From Endotrypanum monterogeii (lineage: Eukaryota; Euglenozoa; Kinetoplastea; Trypanosomatida; Trypanosomatidae), in contig CM007327.1 of assembly GCA_000333855.2 (NCBI GenBank), forward strand, positions 419,509 through 483,508: a DNA stretch of 64,000 bases, in the 5' to 3' direction. Below are positions 40,701-50,228 of the stretch, in pieces. The translations under genes were made by a program, and so were the position numbers. The notes below the pieces were generated by a model. The model saw only the letters and a program-made list of their open reading frames with translations, made no database searches and was not told the origin of the DNA. The stretch's first letter is position 1, and every line of letters begins with the position of its first letter.

Positions 40701-43700
40701 AATGCGGACGCCGAGGGCGGCATCGGTGGGAGGGGTGTCGCCGCGACGGCGCTAGACTCCTGTGGAAACCCCGACCTGGCAGCAGAGGAGACTTCCCTCG
40801 CGTGCTGCCACGCGCCACTGCTCATACCTGGTCTGGGGCTGCGCTCTTACCCCATGCCGGAGGTGACACTGCCTGTGCATGTCCAATCTCCCGACGATGC
40901 CCTGCTATACGCTCATGGCTTAGGCGGCGGGGCAGCAGGGCCGCAAAGCATTGGCGTACCCCCACGGGGGGCTGGTGGCCTCCCCGTGGCTGCATCGAGC
41001 TCTGGGTTTTTGTTTGGTAAATCCCATGTACCTGTCTACCCTCAGTCATGTACTGCAGATCTTTCTAGTGTTTCGTGGACCGGCAGCATCAGCGCCGAGC
41101 CCGCGCTTTCACCGTCGTCTCCACTCGGAGGTGCAAAGGGCAAGGTCGCGACAGCCAGCCGCTTCGGCACCGGTGCGCCGTTGCCAACAGTCGCAAAGTG
41201 CAGCAGTCCTCTGTTAGTGCGCAGCGCAATGGCAAGCAGCATGTTGTTTACCTCTTCAGCTGCGGCCCTGACTCAGGGATCGTTTCCACACGGCGCGACT
41301 GGCACGTGCACCCTGGCCTTCCAGGGCACGACTAACCAACAGGCGCAGATGTACCAGGGACTGAAGCCGACGCTCTCTTCCCACACAGTGCCGACCAGTT
41401 GTTCCTACAGTCCACTCCTGCAGCACGCACAATATGTGCAGCCAGTCTACACGTTCAACAGCGCGATGTTCCCCGGCGTGGGTGCGCTGGGGAGTGGTAT
41501 ATCAGGAAGTGAAACAACCCCTGCCTCGGTTGCCGCCGCTACAGTTGGTGGCACCTTCCGTCTGCGGCGCTTGCGTACTGGGTCTTCCACGGTGTCGGGT
41601 GCAGTGTATCGCCACCTCGCCGCCCCGGACAGGAACGCAGGCCAACGCACTCGGGCAATGTTGGTGGCGACCACCACTGTTGGCAGCAGCCACCCACATC
41701 ACCCCAATAGCCTGCCTTCCTACTATGCAAACAGGTGCAACCCAGCGTTGCAGATTAGTCTTTCGTTCGATCACAAGACCACCGCAAACCCCGAGCAACA
41801 CTCTTTTGGCGCCTTCGAGCACTCCGTACGCAGCATCGGGTCGTCTCTGCTGTGTCGCGACAACAGTGTACCTCACCAGGCAACAAAATCGCTTCGAGGC
41901 CTCGATGGCAGCCCTAAGTCGAGTATGAATTCTATCGTCACTTCCATGACAGCCGCCGCAGGAACCGACACCGGGGTCAGCCGCCGCCGCAGCAGCAGCG
42001 GTTCCCATCGCGCCGGTGGGGGGCTGCGGCCTGTGCAACTTCGCCTCGAGGACGGCCATGTGTATCGTGACGTGATGACCTTGGCCGTGTCGTGCGCTTC
42101 TTGTGCATGGTACTGCCTCCACGCGTCAAAGCCGCACCAGGAGAACGTCAGCGGTGCAGCCCCGGTTTCCTTCAGCGGGAGTTCCGCCCCCACGAGCGTA
42201 TCTGCAACGCTCAACATGGCGGCGCGGCAGGAATGCGGTAGTGGCGGTGTCGCTGCGGTCTGTGTTTCGGGCGGTTCATCGCTGTTGAAGACCTCAGCCA
42301 TGGGTCGCGGGCTCGCTCACCGCGAGGAGCGGCCCCGCACTCTCAACGACGACACCACCACCGCCCTTGCACCTGGTGAGTCTTCTCGGAGGGATTCATC
42401 TCTGCGGCTGCCAGTGAGGAGTTGGCATAAGGCCTCGAGCAGCACGCGAAGCGACGCTGTCTTCTGCGGCTGCAACGTGGTGGATAGCGACTTGCGCAGC
42501 GGGTATCTCATCCTGGAGATCACCATCAACGCGGCTGTGCTGCCGCGGCTGTTTTGGTCACCTCTACTTGTGCTCAACGACAGCTATTGGGCACATCTCA
42601 TGAGCTGCTTCACCGGTCGTGATGACCGTCTCACGTTGGATGAGGAGCTCGAGTTTCCCACCGAGAGCGACCGTAACGACGACGATATGTTGACTATCAG
42701 TGACAGTAGCACGGACGGTCTGTCGCTTCCACTGCAAACCAGCGGGGGCCGGGGCGGTCGTAGGGGAAGTGACGGGGGCCTGCCAGGTTCGTCGGCGGCG
42801 GCTCCTGCCATGGTCCTTGGAGGACCTAAAGAGGCCAGTGGCGGCACCCATGGCGGCCGTGGGAGCAGTGGCGCTGGTGGTGTTTACCATTTTCAGTCCG
42901 TCTTTCGGCCAACGGAGGTGTTCTGCCGCTCCCATTCTGGTATCACTCCCGATGGGCGTACGCTTATCATCCCCACGCACAGCAACAGTCTTCACTTTCA
43001 GTCCCCTGAAGAGCTCCTGCTCCGCGTCACTCCACATCTCTTCGTGTCAGCCCCGGACGAAGGCGGTGAGGTGGCGCTGGGCCATCTTGACCCAGCGGTA
43101 CCGGGTTCTCCACGCCATGGCAGCACATCTGCAGTGGGCAAGGAGGCGATGGTGACGAAGGCAAAGGCCCAAGAGGTTTTTATGGTGCCCCGGCAGCTTC
43201 CCAGTAACCTGGGGGGAGGGGGCCACACGTGTGTCGCGGCTGCGGGTGTATCGACGAGACGGCAGAGAAGCAGTGAGGGATTTGGCGAGGGAAATCAAGA
43301 AGTGGAGAGGGTCCTTTCATCGTCAAGGATGAGTGTCGCTGTCGCCGCCATGCCCACCCCTGCGGCTGGCTCCGGAGTGAGCGAAATTCGAGTGGCGGCT
43401 TCCCCGCATCCTCCAGATGCAAGCCTGTTGTTGTGCAATGGAGAGACGGCTCGGGGTAACAGCACCAGCAACCGAGATAGTTCGTTTGCCGCTAAGGTAA
43501 AGGGTACAGCGGTAGCTGTGTCGCCGACACTCACACCTCTCTCGTCGTCTTCCCGCACTGTTGATGCGCTGGAAAGTTTGCAAGTCAGTCCCGAGGCGTC
43601 GGTGCCGGTAACACTAAATGAGACGTTCTCAAGAGGGTCGTCATCGACGCCACAGAACGGCAGTTCAGTGAGCGGTACGTTGGCTCTGCCAACAGCTCAA

Positions 43701-45581
43701 TCTCGGCCGCTGCGTCTGCCACCTGTGGCGACCACCACGGGCACCCCCATAATGCCAGCAGGGGCGCAACCACTGTCCTTCCCCCACGTAGCCACTATGC
43801 CTGTGACGTCGGGTAGCGGACTGGGAGACAGCAGCATTCCTGGGCCATTGCCGTCCTCGCTGACTCAGGACGCTGCGATGCAACTCGCAGAGCAGCTCCC
43901 AGGCTTCGGAACGCTTTGCTTGGATGAGGTCCCGCTGATGCCCGGCACTACAGTCACTGTGGGTTTCGTACAGCTGCGCGACAGCCTGCTATTTGCGATC
44001 AAGCCGATCAACCCCCTCCGGCAGGGCTCCGAGGAGGAGCAGCGCGAGGATCTGACGGGGTTGGCGCAGCCGGCTGAAAGTGTGAGCACCGCCACAGTGT
44101 TGCGCCGCCGCTGGCAGTGGAAGCACCCTGATGTAGCCTCCGAGCTACCAAATCTTGCGAGCTGGACGCGTCTGTGCACCTGTCGGCTGCTGCCTCTCTA
44201 CGGCAGCAAGCCGGCCTACCCTCCAGAGAGTTTCTACAGCGTTTCCCCACACCAGTACACCGTGACAAGCCCCGGCAGCAGTCAGGCAGACGCGGTGGAG
44301 GAAAAACGACGCCTGCTGGAGTTTGTGCTGCAGCGTCTTCAGCAGCAGTATCAGCTGGTCGTCGACAGCCCTGGCCTCGCTGCCGGCTCTCAGTGGCCGC
44401 GCGCTGATGTGTCTCCCAACGCGCGGCTGGAGATGTCGCTGGGGCACCAGACACACACGCTGAAGCTGGATGAGACGGTGAAGACGATCTCCGTAACGCG
44501 GATGCTTCACCGAGGCATGTACAGCAACGGACAGGTCACACACATGCTGAGCTACCGCTACCTACTCTGGAATTACCTGGCAGACGATTTTTCTGTTCGT
44601 GAGGTGCACATGGAGGCCCAAGTCGGCGAACGGAATGCCTTCCGTTGGGAGGCGCTGGATCGATGGTTGCAGGAGCGGCCCAATGCGTTCATCCCCCGTG
44701 GGCTAGACGTGTGGATGCGCTCGCGCGAGGTGGCTGTCGTCCTGCTTCCTGAAGATGCTGCTCACCCTCCGTCGTACGAGGAGTTTTGCCGCTTCATTGG
44801 TTACCGTTTCTCGGTACACCTCTCGACGCATGGAAAGGTGACGTGGAAGCCGCACCGGAGCCCTGTCTCGCTTGATATTAGTGGAGCAACCCCTCTGATC
44901 TTTCCCGCTCCGCCGCAGCTGATGGATGTGGTTCTCGTCCACGACAACCCGACAGCTCTCGACACGCGCAACGTTATCGACCGCGTTACTGGCCGGACTG
45001 TGGCCTTTGACGTCTCGGTGCAGGAGCGATTTATGAGTGTCGATATTAGCCTGCCGCAGCAGTACCATACACGCTGTTGCTACTTCCTGAGGGTGTCCTG
45101 GTTGGCCTGCGCGGCCTCGATTGTTATGGACTGGATCGGCTCTTTCATTGCAAACGCCTCGCGTTTTCATTTCCACGCGGTTCCGGTGGGCTGCTACTAC
45201 CACAGCCCCAAGACGGAGTCTCTGACAGCGCACTACGACGTGGAGGCGGCATCGCTCGAAGAGGAGCCGGCGCTGCGTCGCTCGCTGATCGAGTTGCTCC
45301 TCACTCCAGCCTACCGATACTATGCAGATACACCCGTCATCACCCGCAACTGTCGTCTCGTTCACGATAGCGGCCTGTGCTACGTGATTGTGCCGCCCAG
45401 TGCGAGGACGGTGGCGCAGTGGTATCAGAACACATTGGTGCGGCAGGGCTCTGTGGAGCAGTTGGAGTTGTTGGCGCTATTCAAAGGCGCTGTAGCGACG
45501 GCGCGTCAACGAGCGGCGTACATCGTCACTGGTGATGTCATCGCGGATAGCGTTTCTAGTTTGACGACGGAGCCGTTCTGA
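37794..45581 (+). CDS. IML1: Iml1/DEPDC5 homologue, GATOR1 complex subunit
   Basis: A 2595-residue protein starting MRGVTLRR; a 22-codon extension begins with TTG and is rejected. Several blocks match Iml1/DEPDC5. Residues about 313-430 include VVNQYLSRSDMFLISEALRE. About 500-600 include SPVYYILLELSSEMWETAMD. About 726-826 is a predicted SABA-like part with HVVCIGRPPLHATPLLEY. About 2123-2200 has WTRLCTCRLLPL and VLQRLQQQYQLVV. About 2230-2320 has SYRYLLWNYLADDF and REVAVVLLPED. The C-terminal domain, about 2415-2500, has VSWLACAASIVMDWIGSF. Large low-complexity inserts lie in the first 300 residues and between about 900 and 2020. In other eukaryotes Iml1 with Npr2 and Npr3 forms GATOR1, the Rag/Gtr GAP that blocks TORC1 at the lysosome or vacuole. 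A DEP domain is expected between about 2321 and 2415, but no DEP hallmark is seen there. Confidence 0.87.
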   Translation: MRGVTLRRQQRHSHQPNAPQGSDAPVSLVFRTHGDNLSKAAFLFCPKNFNLANPVAAARQAPGASADTSAGSASVLASVPSVGSPIPPSSHHVSASSPQLTMPHEGKRGTAATLPSVATESVQTLVEAIVELRPFSQPLPHSQGGSGGGGGGGGGGQNASGLAPVSPLVNSSADGATAARSFPGRTPSIPSVKNSSHADVMGLSSVMFPTSAGSFGGGDGASVSLGHSLAAARSGEYSNPSAALARSGASSAANVGSAAPGGASGINASMLGNTSYSTSPISSVASPAAGAGSGGAGSGGGTSGGGAAAAAATGGSCFLMHPSGGWICRAMAFNEKEVSHANGAISVSQSLTSKCVLINEVAKGKVMARILSSYQDVQRRYGLSHVEVTVVNQYLSRSDMFLISEALRERILYEGEETHLCGFRIRVREMLQSVPQSLGKASTSAAAPSVSSGVPASSLCMNASSACTAPAVISSTGSGTSPAASAAGTSAASVAGANTHVRVGCGIVLPNTRINFQSLSPVYYILLELSSEMWETAMDGRIALTLAIRKFLSELLLKQLPKRKASPLICVVFTGRLKKEFRFGRHSDVFHMLELPRELRNNVDIVEEIRMHCEALVQRVLREFQETARQKLEAECLAYREAATAFHSVSSDTKSLRGRPANDTEGQHTAQHSLQETGMSEMLPSAGSANQLPTTSEALQRSRAGAVFPSAAGAVTENALEAYLQSRQRYIDSITVQQLFVHAKQSNTLEALSILLERCTHNYIDRNLTLCGHAVTVVSAGKGFYQVTNNLVQVVCARLHDIGLEKVHVVCIGRPPLHATPLLEYTSLDDTLRSQYHLHSYVPSGATAEKRRTPGRVPASSVYPGEVGHYYETPEWMSVLFFNASLQNESGGETVFELLPKECWQRQHSVLAALKSLWPALPQPQGQTRWQQQQQQRLLLLLSQSCSVPALSSGGAVGGGGEEDGSSVPNADAEGGIGGRGVAATALDSCGNPDLAAEETSLACCHAPLLIPGLGLRSYPMPEVTLPVHVQSPDDALLYAHGLGGGAAGPQSIGVPPRGAGGLPVAASSSGFLFGKSHVPVYPQSCTADLSSVSWTGSISAEPALSPSSPLGGAKGKVATASRFGTGAPLPTVAKCSSPLLVRSAMASSMLFTSSAAALTQGSFPHGATGTCTLAFQGTTNQQAQMYQGLKPTLSSHTVPTSCSYSPLLQHAQYVQPVYTFNSAMFPGVGALGSGISGSETTPASVAAATVGGTFRLRRLRTGSSTVSGAVYRHLAAPDRNAGQRTRAMLVATTTVGSSHPHHPNSLPSYYANRCNPALQISLSFDHKTTANPEQHSFGAFEHSVRSIGSSLLCRDNSVPHQATKSLRGLDGSPKSSMNSIVTSMTAAAGTDTGVSRRRSSSGSHRAGGGLRPVQLRLEDGHVYRDVMTLAVSCASCAWYCLHASKPHQENVSGAAPVSFSGSSAPTSVSATLNMAARQECGSGGVAAVCVSGGSSLLKTSAMGRGLAHREERPRTLNDDTTTALAPGESSRRDSSLRLPVRSWHKASSSTRSDAVFCGCNVVDSDLRSGYLILEITINAAVLPRLFWSPLLVLNDSYWAHLMSCFTGRDDRLTLDEELEFPTESDRNDDDMLTISDSSTDGLSLPLQTSGGRGGRRGSDGGLPGSSAAAPAMVLGGPKEASGGTHGGRGSSGAGGVYHFQSVFRPTEVFCRSHSGITPDGRTLIIPTHSNSLHFQSPEELLLRVTPHLFVSAPDEGGEVALGHLDPAVPGSPRHGSTSAVGKEAMVTKAKAQEVFMVPRQLPSNLGGGGHTCVAAAGVSTRRQRSSEGFGEGNQEVERVLSSSRMSVAVAAMPTPAAGSGVSEIRVAASPHPPDASLLLCNGETARGNSTSNRDSSFAAKVKGTAVAVSPTLTPLSSSSRTVDALESLQVSPEASVPVTLNETFSRGSSSTPQNGSSVSGTLALPTAQSRPLRLPPVATTTGTPIMPAGAQPLSFPHVATMPVTSGSGLGDSSIPGPLPSSLTQDAAMQLAEQLPGFGTLCLDEVPLMPGTTVTVGFVQLRDSLLFAIKPINPLRQGSEEEQREDLTGLAQPAESVSTATVLRRRWQWKHPDVASELPNLASWTRLCTCRLLPLYGSKPAYPPESFYSVSPHQYTVTSPGSSQADAVEEKRRLLEFVLQRLQQQYQLVVDSPGLAAGSQWPRADVSPNARLEMSLGHQTHTLKLDETVKTISVTRMLHRGMYSNGQVTHMLSYRYLLWNYLADDFSVREVHMEAQVGERNAFRWEALDRWLQERPNAFIPRGLDVWMRSREVAVVLLPEDAAHPPSYEEFCRFIGYRFSVHLSTHGKVTWKPHRSPVSLDISGATPLIFPAPPQLMDVVLVHDNPTALDTRNVIDRVTGRTVAFDVSVQERFMSVDISLPQQYHTRCCYFLRVSWLACAASIVMDWIGSFIANASRFHFHAVPVGCYYHSPKTESLTAHYDVEAASLEEEPALRRSLIELLLTPAYRYYADTPVITRNCRLVHDSGLCYVIVPPSARTVAQWYQNTLVRQGSVEQLELLALFKGAVATARQRAAYIVTGDVIADSVSSLTTEPF

Positions 45582-46566
45582 GGTTTTTATTCTCTTTTCT
45601 GATGCAGAAGCACAATGTTGCCGCCGCTGGTGTGGCATAATCCACCGACAGGAAGGGGGGGGGGCTTCTCGTTCTCTCCCCAGGGTGCATCATGTTCCTG
45701 GCATGATATTGTACATGTTCACCAGTTGGGTCCTGTTCGTGGTCGATGAGGCTACAATGGTCTTTCATGCCCTCATGGTGTAGGAAAAGAAGGAGCACGC
45801 GACCCTCTCCCCAAGTATTACCCTTTGATTTGTCTATCGATGCTCGAGACTGGCAATGAGGCAAGATAAAAAAGCGCCCACCCCCCTACACATACAAACA
45901 CACACACACACACCGAAGAGGAAGGGGGAGGGTTATGCACATCCAGGGAGATCCTGAGAGGTCTGTGCGAGGCGGTGGACGTGGTGTACTTAGGGACGTT
46001 TTTTTTTTTTTGGTGCAGTCTTGTGCGGTCGGAGACTCCCTCGTCCCTGCTACTTGCTCCACCACGTCTCCTGGGCACGAGATGTCGCCGCTGCTGGGTA
46101 GGGTTTGTGGGGTTTCTTGTTTCCTTACCCTCTTCCGCTCATCTCCTCACGAATCTTCGCCCCATGCACTTTCCCGTCGGCGGCGATGCGTGCACGGCAT
46201 CTCCATATGTGTGTGTGTGTGTGTGTGTGTGTGGAGTTCAGTCATGTGATGAGCTCGGTGTACCCCGAGAGTACCACCAGACGTTAAATAATTTCGCCCC
46301 CTTCTTTGACCCTCTTCAATTTTGCTTCACGTTCTATGCCCACGGCGCAAGTACACGCGCTTCAGTTGTTTTTTTTCCTGTTGCTAAACTCAACAGCTCT
46401 CTGCTCTGCTCTTCACCCGACTTCACCGCGCGACTGCCTGTTGCGGGGACGTATCACAACTGCGCTCTCCCCCCCCCCCCCCCTACACACACACTTCCTC
46501 TTCATCCCTATACTCGCCTAACTCTGCCTTTTTTTTTCCTCTACGCGTGATCTCGGGTTTGCAATC
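45582..46566. other. Intergenic region between genes 8 and 9
   Basis: No gene supported. Contains a G-run at about 45654-45664, (CA)n near 45897-45912, (TG)n at about 46209-46232, and a C-run followed by (CA)n at about 46471-46495 before the start of gene 9. Confidence 0.6.
46361..46396 (+). promoter_or_regulatory. Possible spliced-leader acceptor for gene 9
   Basis: A T-rich tract is followed by CAACAG with AG 46395-46396. A later T-run near 46528 has no AG before the ATG at 46567, so this upstream site is the better candidate. Confidence 0.4.
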
Positions 46567-47577
46567 ATGTCGGTCTCTAATGCTGCGTACCTGACGCTTA
46601 ACGGCAGTTGTTTGACACCAGGGGAGCGGACAGCGCTACAGTGCTCGTTGCCGCTTTTGTCTCAGCGGTACCGCGGCACACCCGTGCAGCTGTGGGGTAG
46701 AATACATGGAATCAAGGCGTATTACTTGGTTGCGCAGGCCTTCCCAAACGGTGAGTTTGCGCCAGCCGTTGGCTTCTACAGTATCGATGGTGGAAGCACC
46801 TGGACAGCGCTGCCCACGCTGACGGAGGAGCAAGTGGCTTTGTGCGAGGCCCTCCGCGGCCCCTACCAGGGCAACCCAAACTACGAGTATAAAACCCGTC
46901 AGGATCTTCCCGCCGAAACGGACGAGGCAGCCGTTACGATACCGACTCCCGACGACATCCTGAAAAAAGCTGAGGAAGATATCGCCGCCGCCCGCGCCGC
47001 CGCTGCCGAGAGAGGGGATGACGATGAGGAGAGCGAGGATCACAGTGACGAGGAGGAGGAGGAGGAGGAGGAGGATGAGGAGGACGGCGATGCTGCCGTG
47101 CCTGCGCCTCGTAAGCGGATGCCGAAGTTCTTGATTGTTAGTGTCACGGAGGCCATGCGTGTAGCTCATTTGGTGCAGATACACGATGCGGACTGCCGCC
47201 TGACAGTACGGGGAATGTATATCCTACAAGACGGCGCCTCTGTTGGTGTGCGCAACAGTACCTTTGGTGGTCAGTCGCTGCACAACGCAAAAAAACCCTC
47301 GTGCTACGTAAAGATGGCTTGTTTGGGGAAGGAGGAGCGAAACCGCGTCCTCTACGGTCCCACGTACAACCCCCATACAGATTATCTGCAGCCTATCACC
47401 GACGATGCCCCGATGGGCGTGTGGTCGGTCAAGTACAACGCAACAGCGAACGTCGTGAGTGTTCGCAACCTCTTCTACGAAGGATCACTTTTTTGGTACC
47501 GTCCCGGTACGCTGGAGTGCGGCCAGATATACTGCGGCACCGGCGAGCGCAACTTCGATGTGTGCTTCATGCTGTAG
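46567..47577 (+). CDS. RSPH9: Radial spoke head protein 9 homologue
   Basis: A 336-residue protein. It matches RSP9 along its length. Near residue 43 is WGRIHGIKAYYLVAQ, then FYSIDGGSTWTALP with EEQV following, and GNPNYEYKT near residue 103. After an insert come RVAHLVQIHDADC, NSTFGGQSLHNAKK, PMGVWSVKYN, and the C-terminus CGTGERNFDVCFML; human RSPH9 ends in a very similar GTGE..-FML block. RSP9 is a core component of the radial spoke head, which transmits signals between the central pair and the dynein arms in 9+2 flagella. An acidic Asp/Glu run at residues about 151-176 is inserted in the middle; human RSPH9 (276 residues) has none, and this largely accounts for the extra length. The cell is therefore expected to have a motile flagellum. 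Confidence 0.93.
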   Translation: MSVSNAAYLTLNGSCLTPGERTALQCSLPLLSQRYRGTPVQLWGRIHGIKAYYLVAQAFPNGEFAPAVGFYSIDGGSTWTALPTLTEEQVALCEALRGPYQGNPNYEYKTRQDLPAETDEAAVTIPTPDDILKKAEEDIAAARAAAAERGDDDEESEDHSDEEEEEEEEDEEDGDAAVPAPRKRMPKFLIVSVTEAMRVAHLVQIHDADCRLTVRGMYILQDGASVGVRNSTFGGQSLHNAKKPSCYVKMACLGKEERNRVLYGPTYNPHTDYLQPITDDAPMGVWSVKYNATANVVSVRNLFYEGSLFWYRPGTLECGQIYCGTGERNFDVCFML

Positions 47578-47622
47578 ACTTGGATGATCTTCAAGGTGCC
47601 GCGGACAAGAAAACGGAATTTT

Positions 47623-47625
<3 letters not shown>

Positions 47626-47667
<42 letters not shown>
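47626..47667. repeat. (TA)n microsatellite in the RSP9 3' region
   Basis: About 21 TA units about 50 nt after the stop codon. Confidence 0.95.
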
Positions 47668-47668
<1 letters not shown>

Positions 47669-47760
47669 TATACACGACGACGACGTACGAGAGCGAGTCG
47701 ACGACGGGACGGGGGACGGGGGACGGGGTACGGGAGGTACGTGACGTGTAGCGAGTAGAG

Positions 47761-47969
47761 NNNNNNNNNNNNNNNNNNNNNNNNNNNNNNNNNNNNNNNN
47801 NNNNNNNNNNNNNNNNNNNNNNNNNNNNNNNNNNNNNNNNNNNNNNNNNNNNNNNNNNNNNNNNNNNNNNNNNNNNNNNNNNNNNNNNNNNNNNNNNNNN
47901 NNNNNNNNNNNNNNNNNNNNNNNNNNNNNNNNNNNNNNNNNNNNNNNNNNNNNNNNNNNNNNNNNNNNN
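47761..47969. other. Assembly gap (209 N)
   Basis: N run between a short-period ACG/GGGAC-rich segment on the left and a TA stub at 47970-47977 on the right. It is probably a collapsed or unreadable TA-rich tract. Confidence 0.99.
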
Positions 47970-48206
47970 TATATATAGCCACGACGGAAACCTGCGAGCA
48001 GGGCTGCGACGCGGGGGGGGGGGAGGGGAACGGGTGAGACGCACGTTGTTGTAGACGAGAAGTGAGAAAAGGGCTTCTGGAAGGAAAGGAAAGAAGCCAC
48101 AATTTGTGTATGTGTGTGTATGTGTGTGAATCACTTCTCAAGAGACGTGGCGCGTCCGTCAAAGTGCGCATCTGCACATATTTATTTCTACACCCATATA
48201 CATATG

Positions 48207-48210
<4 letters not shown>

Positions 48211-48243
<33 letters not shown>
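48211..48243. repeat. (TA)n microsatellite
   Basis: About 16 TA units. Confidence 0.95.
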
Positions 48244-48246
<3 letters not shown>

Positions 48247-49619
48247 TGGATCTCGGCCTGTGTGTGCGCCTTGATGGAAAGACAGTTTTGCAGGAAAGTC
48301 CCTCCGTAGTGAACACTGCAGACGCCCTCTCCTCGCGCACGGGGAAGGGGAAAAGTGTGCTGCGATCCCTCCGATTTCTCCTTTGAGCTTCAAGTGCCGC
48401 TTCACCGACTGCGCACGAGACAGCACCCCCTTGAGAGCTTCTGTGGGTCTATGCTCTGCCCCCACGTCCGTCCGCTTAGCGTACTCAAGTTTCTTTACTG
48501 CAATTGACTTTGTTTCAATTTCACTGCGTTGTGCCTCTCCTGTGGGCCTCGATGGTGTGAGTGGAGGTGCGTGCGTGCGTATGTGATTTGATTATGGGGT
48601 AGAGACGTTCGTGCTGTTGCCTTCTGGTGAACTGATCGGCCTTCTGTCATGTACATAGTATATAGTCGATAGAAAAAGATGCGTGAAGCAGCAAAGCGCA
48701 ATTGGGCGCATCAATGTAAGCGACCCGCCTTATCCGTTTCCGGCTCCTCTTCCCTCCTTCCCCTTTCTGTGGTCACACTTCCCTCGTTGTGAGCGGCGGG
48801 TGCACGACTGATTGTGCTGTGCCGGAATGATCTGTATGTTTGTGGAGTACGTGTGTTGACTTTAGTGGTATAAGGATAGGGGACGCACGACAATATACCG
48901 GCCTGTGTGTGTGTGTGTACTCACTTGAGTATGAGGAACAGAGGGCGCCATCGTCGTTGTCCATCCTCCGTACTGGAGTCGTCTTCACCTGCAGCCGTCC
49001 GCGTTGTACCCAATGGTATGTCTGCCACCCTCCCCCCTTTTTTCATTCTACATTTGCCTGCTTTTTTTTTTCCTTTCCTTTCTTTACCATCGCCTTCACG
49101 CGCGTGCGCATATCTACCCATATACACACAGAAACCCACACGCGTTTCTCCATCACTCACAACCAAGCAGCATGGCAAGTTGCAAACAACGGCGGCAGCG
49201 GCAGCAACAGCAGCAGCAAATGCGTAAATATTTAAAAGAAGGAATGCGTTTTTTTTTTTTTACACAGATAGGTAACAGGACTAGCAAGAGATGACGGGGG
49301 GGCTATTCCTGAGCCCTTGGAATCCTCTGTTTCCTCACACATTCACTTACTTGTGCACTAAAAAATATCGTCGAGCGCTCTCTCTCTCTCTGCCACTTCT
49401 TCATTCTGGATGGCCAGCAGCACCGAGTAATGCTGACAACAACAACAACAACAACAACAAAAAGACCGTGTGCGTGTAGGGGCTTCAGCGCACCACCACC
49501 TCCATTTTTCCCTCACCCTACTCCTTTCTTCCATTCTGAAGTCATCCAGTCTCACCGGTGCCTCAGCGCAATCAACGTGACGCTCAGACGATCACACACA
49601 GAGTGCGCTACCTCCTCTC

Positions 49620-49690
49620 CCACACACACACACACACACACACAATATATATATATATATATAAATATATATATAAATATATATATATTT
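49620..49690. repeat. (CA)n followed by (TA)n with TAAATA interruptions
   Basis: A CA tract to about 49644 passes directly into TA repeats that are broken by AAA twice at regular distance, continuing to about 49690. Confidence 0.9.
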
Positions 49691-50007
49691 ACAACAACTC
49701 CCTCCCCTTCCTCCCCTTCCTCCCCCTCCTCAGAGGAAAGAGGAGACAGGGGACATTCTCACGGAAACATTTGGGCTTCGGTTGCTTGACTGCACCTTCA
49801 CCCACGCCCTTTTTTTTTTTTGTTTTTTTCTGTTGTTGTTAGTTGAACCCGCACTATCACGAGTGGGATTTATTTTAACGCACGAGAAGGACGTGCGTGC
49901 ATCACATTTCCGCGTGTGGTAGGGAAGCGGTTGGTGAAAGGGATATTCAGCGGTAAATCACCTCGCTGACTTGTGAAGAGGACCGTCTCTCTGACAGACA
50001 CTCTTTA

Positions 50008-50010
<3 letters not shown>

Positions 50011-50046
<36 letters not shown>
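50011..50046. repeat. (TA)n microsatellite
   Basis: About 18 TA units, about 180 nt before the PA200 start codon. Confidence 0.95.
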
Positions 50047-50053
<7 letters not shown>

Positions 50054-50109
50054 TTGTTGGATTTCGCGGAGTAAGGAGGCGCGGGCCGGTAAGCAACAGC
50101 TCACGCGAT

Positions 50110-50187
50110 TTCAGTCTGTCTTTGTGTCTTTTGTATTTTTCTCACTGCGTGCGCACCCCGGCCCCTTTTTGGTTGCGTTCTGAGCAG
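50110..50187 (+). promoter_or_regulatory. Predicted spliced-leader acceptor for gene 10
   Basis: T-rich stretches followed by TGAGCAG with AGs at 50183-50184 and 50186-50187. This gives a 5' UTR of about 41 nt before the ATG at 50229. Confidence 0.45.
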
Positions 50188-50228
50188 CTTCGTTGCTTCC
50201 CTCCTTGAGTTTTATCATCGCCGACCTC

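Larger units (their letters stand above)
47578..50228. other. Intergenic region between genes 9 and 10, with an assembly gap
   Basis: No gene supported. Contains (TA)n at 47626-47667 only about 50 nt after the RSP9 stop, an ACG/GGGAC-rich segment at 47668-47760, the gap at 47761-47969, (TA)n at 48211-48243, CAG/CAA-rich stretches near 49190-49220 and 49437-49460, (CA)n then (TA)n at about 49620-49690, and (TA)n at 50011-50046. Confidence 0.6.
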
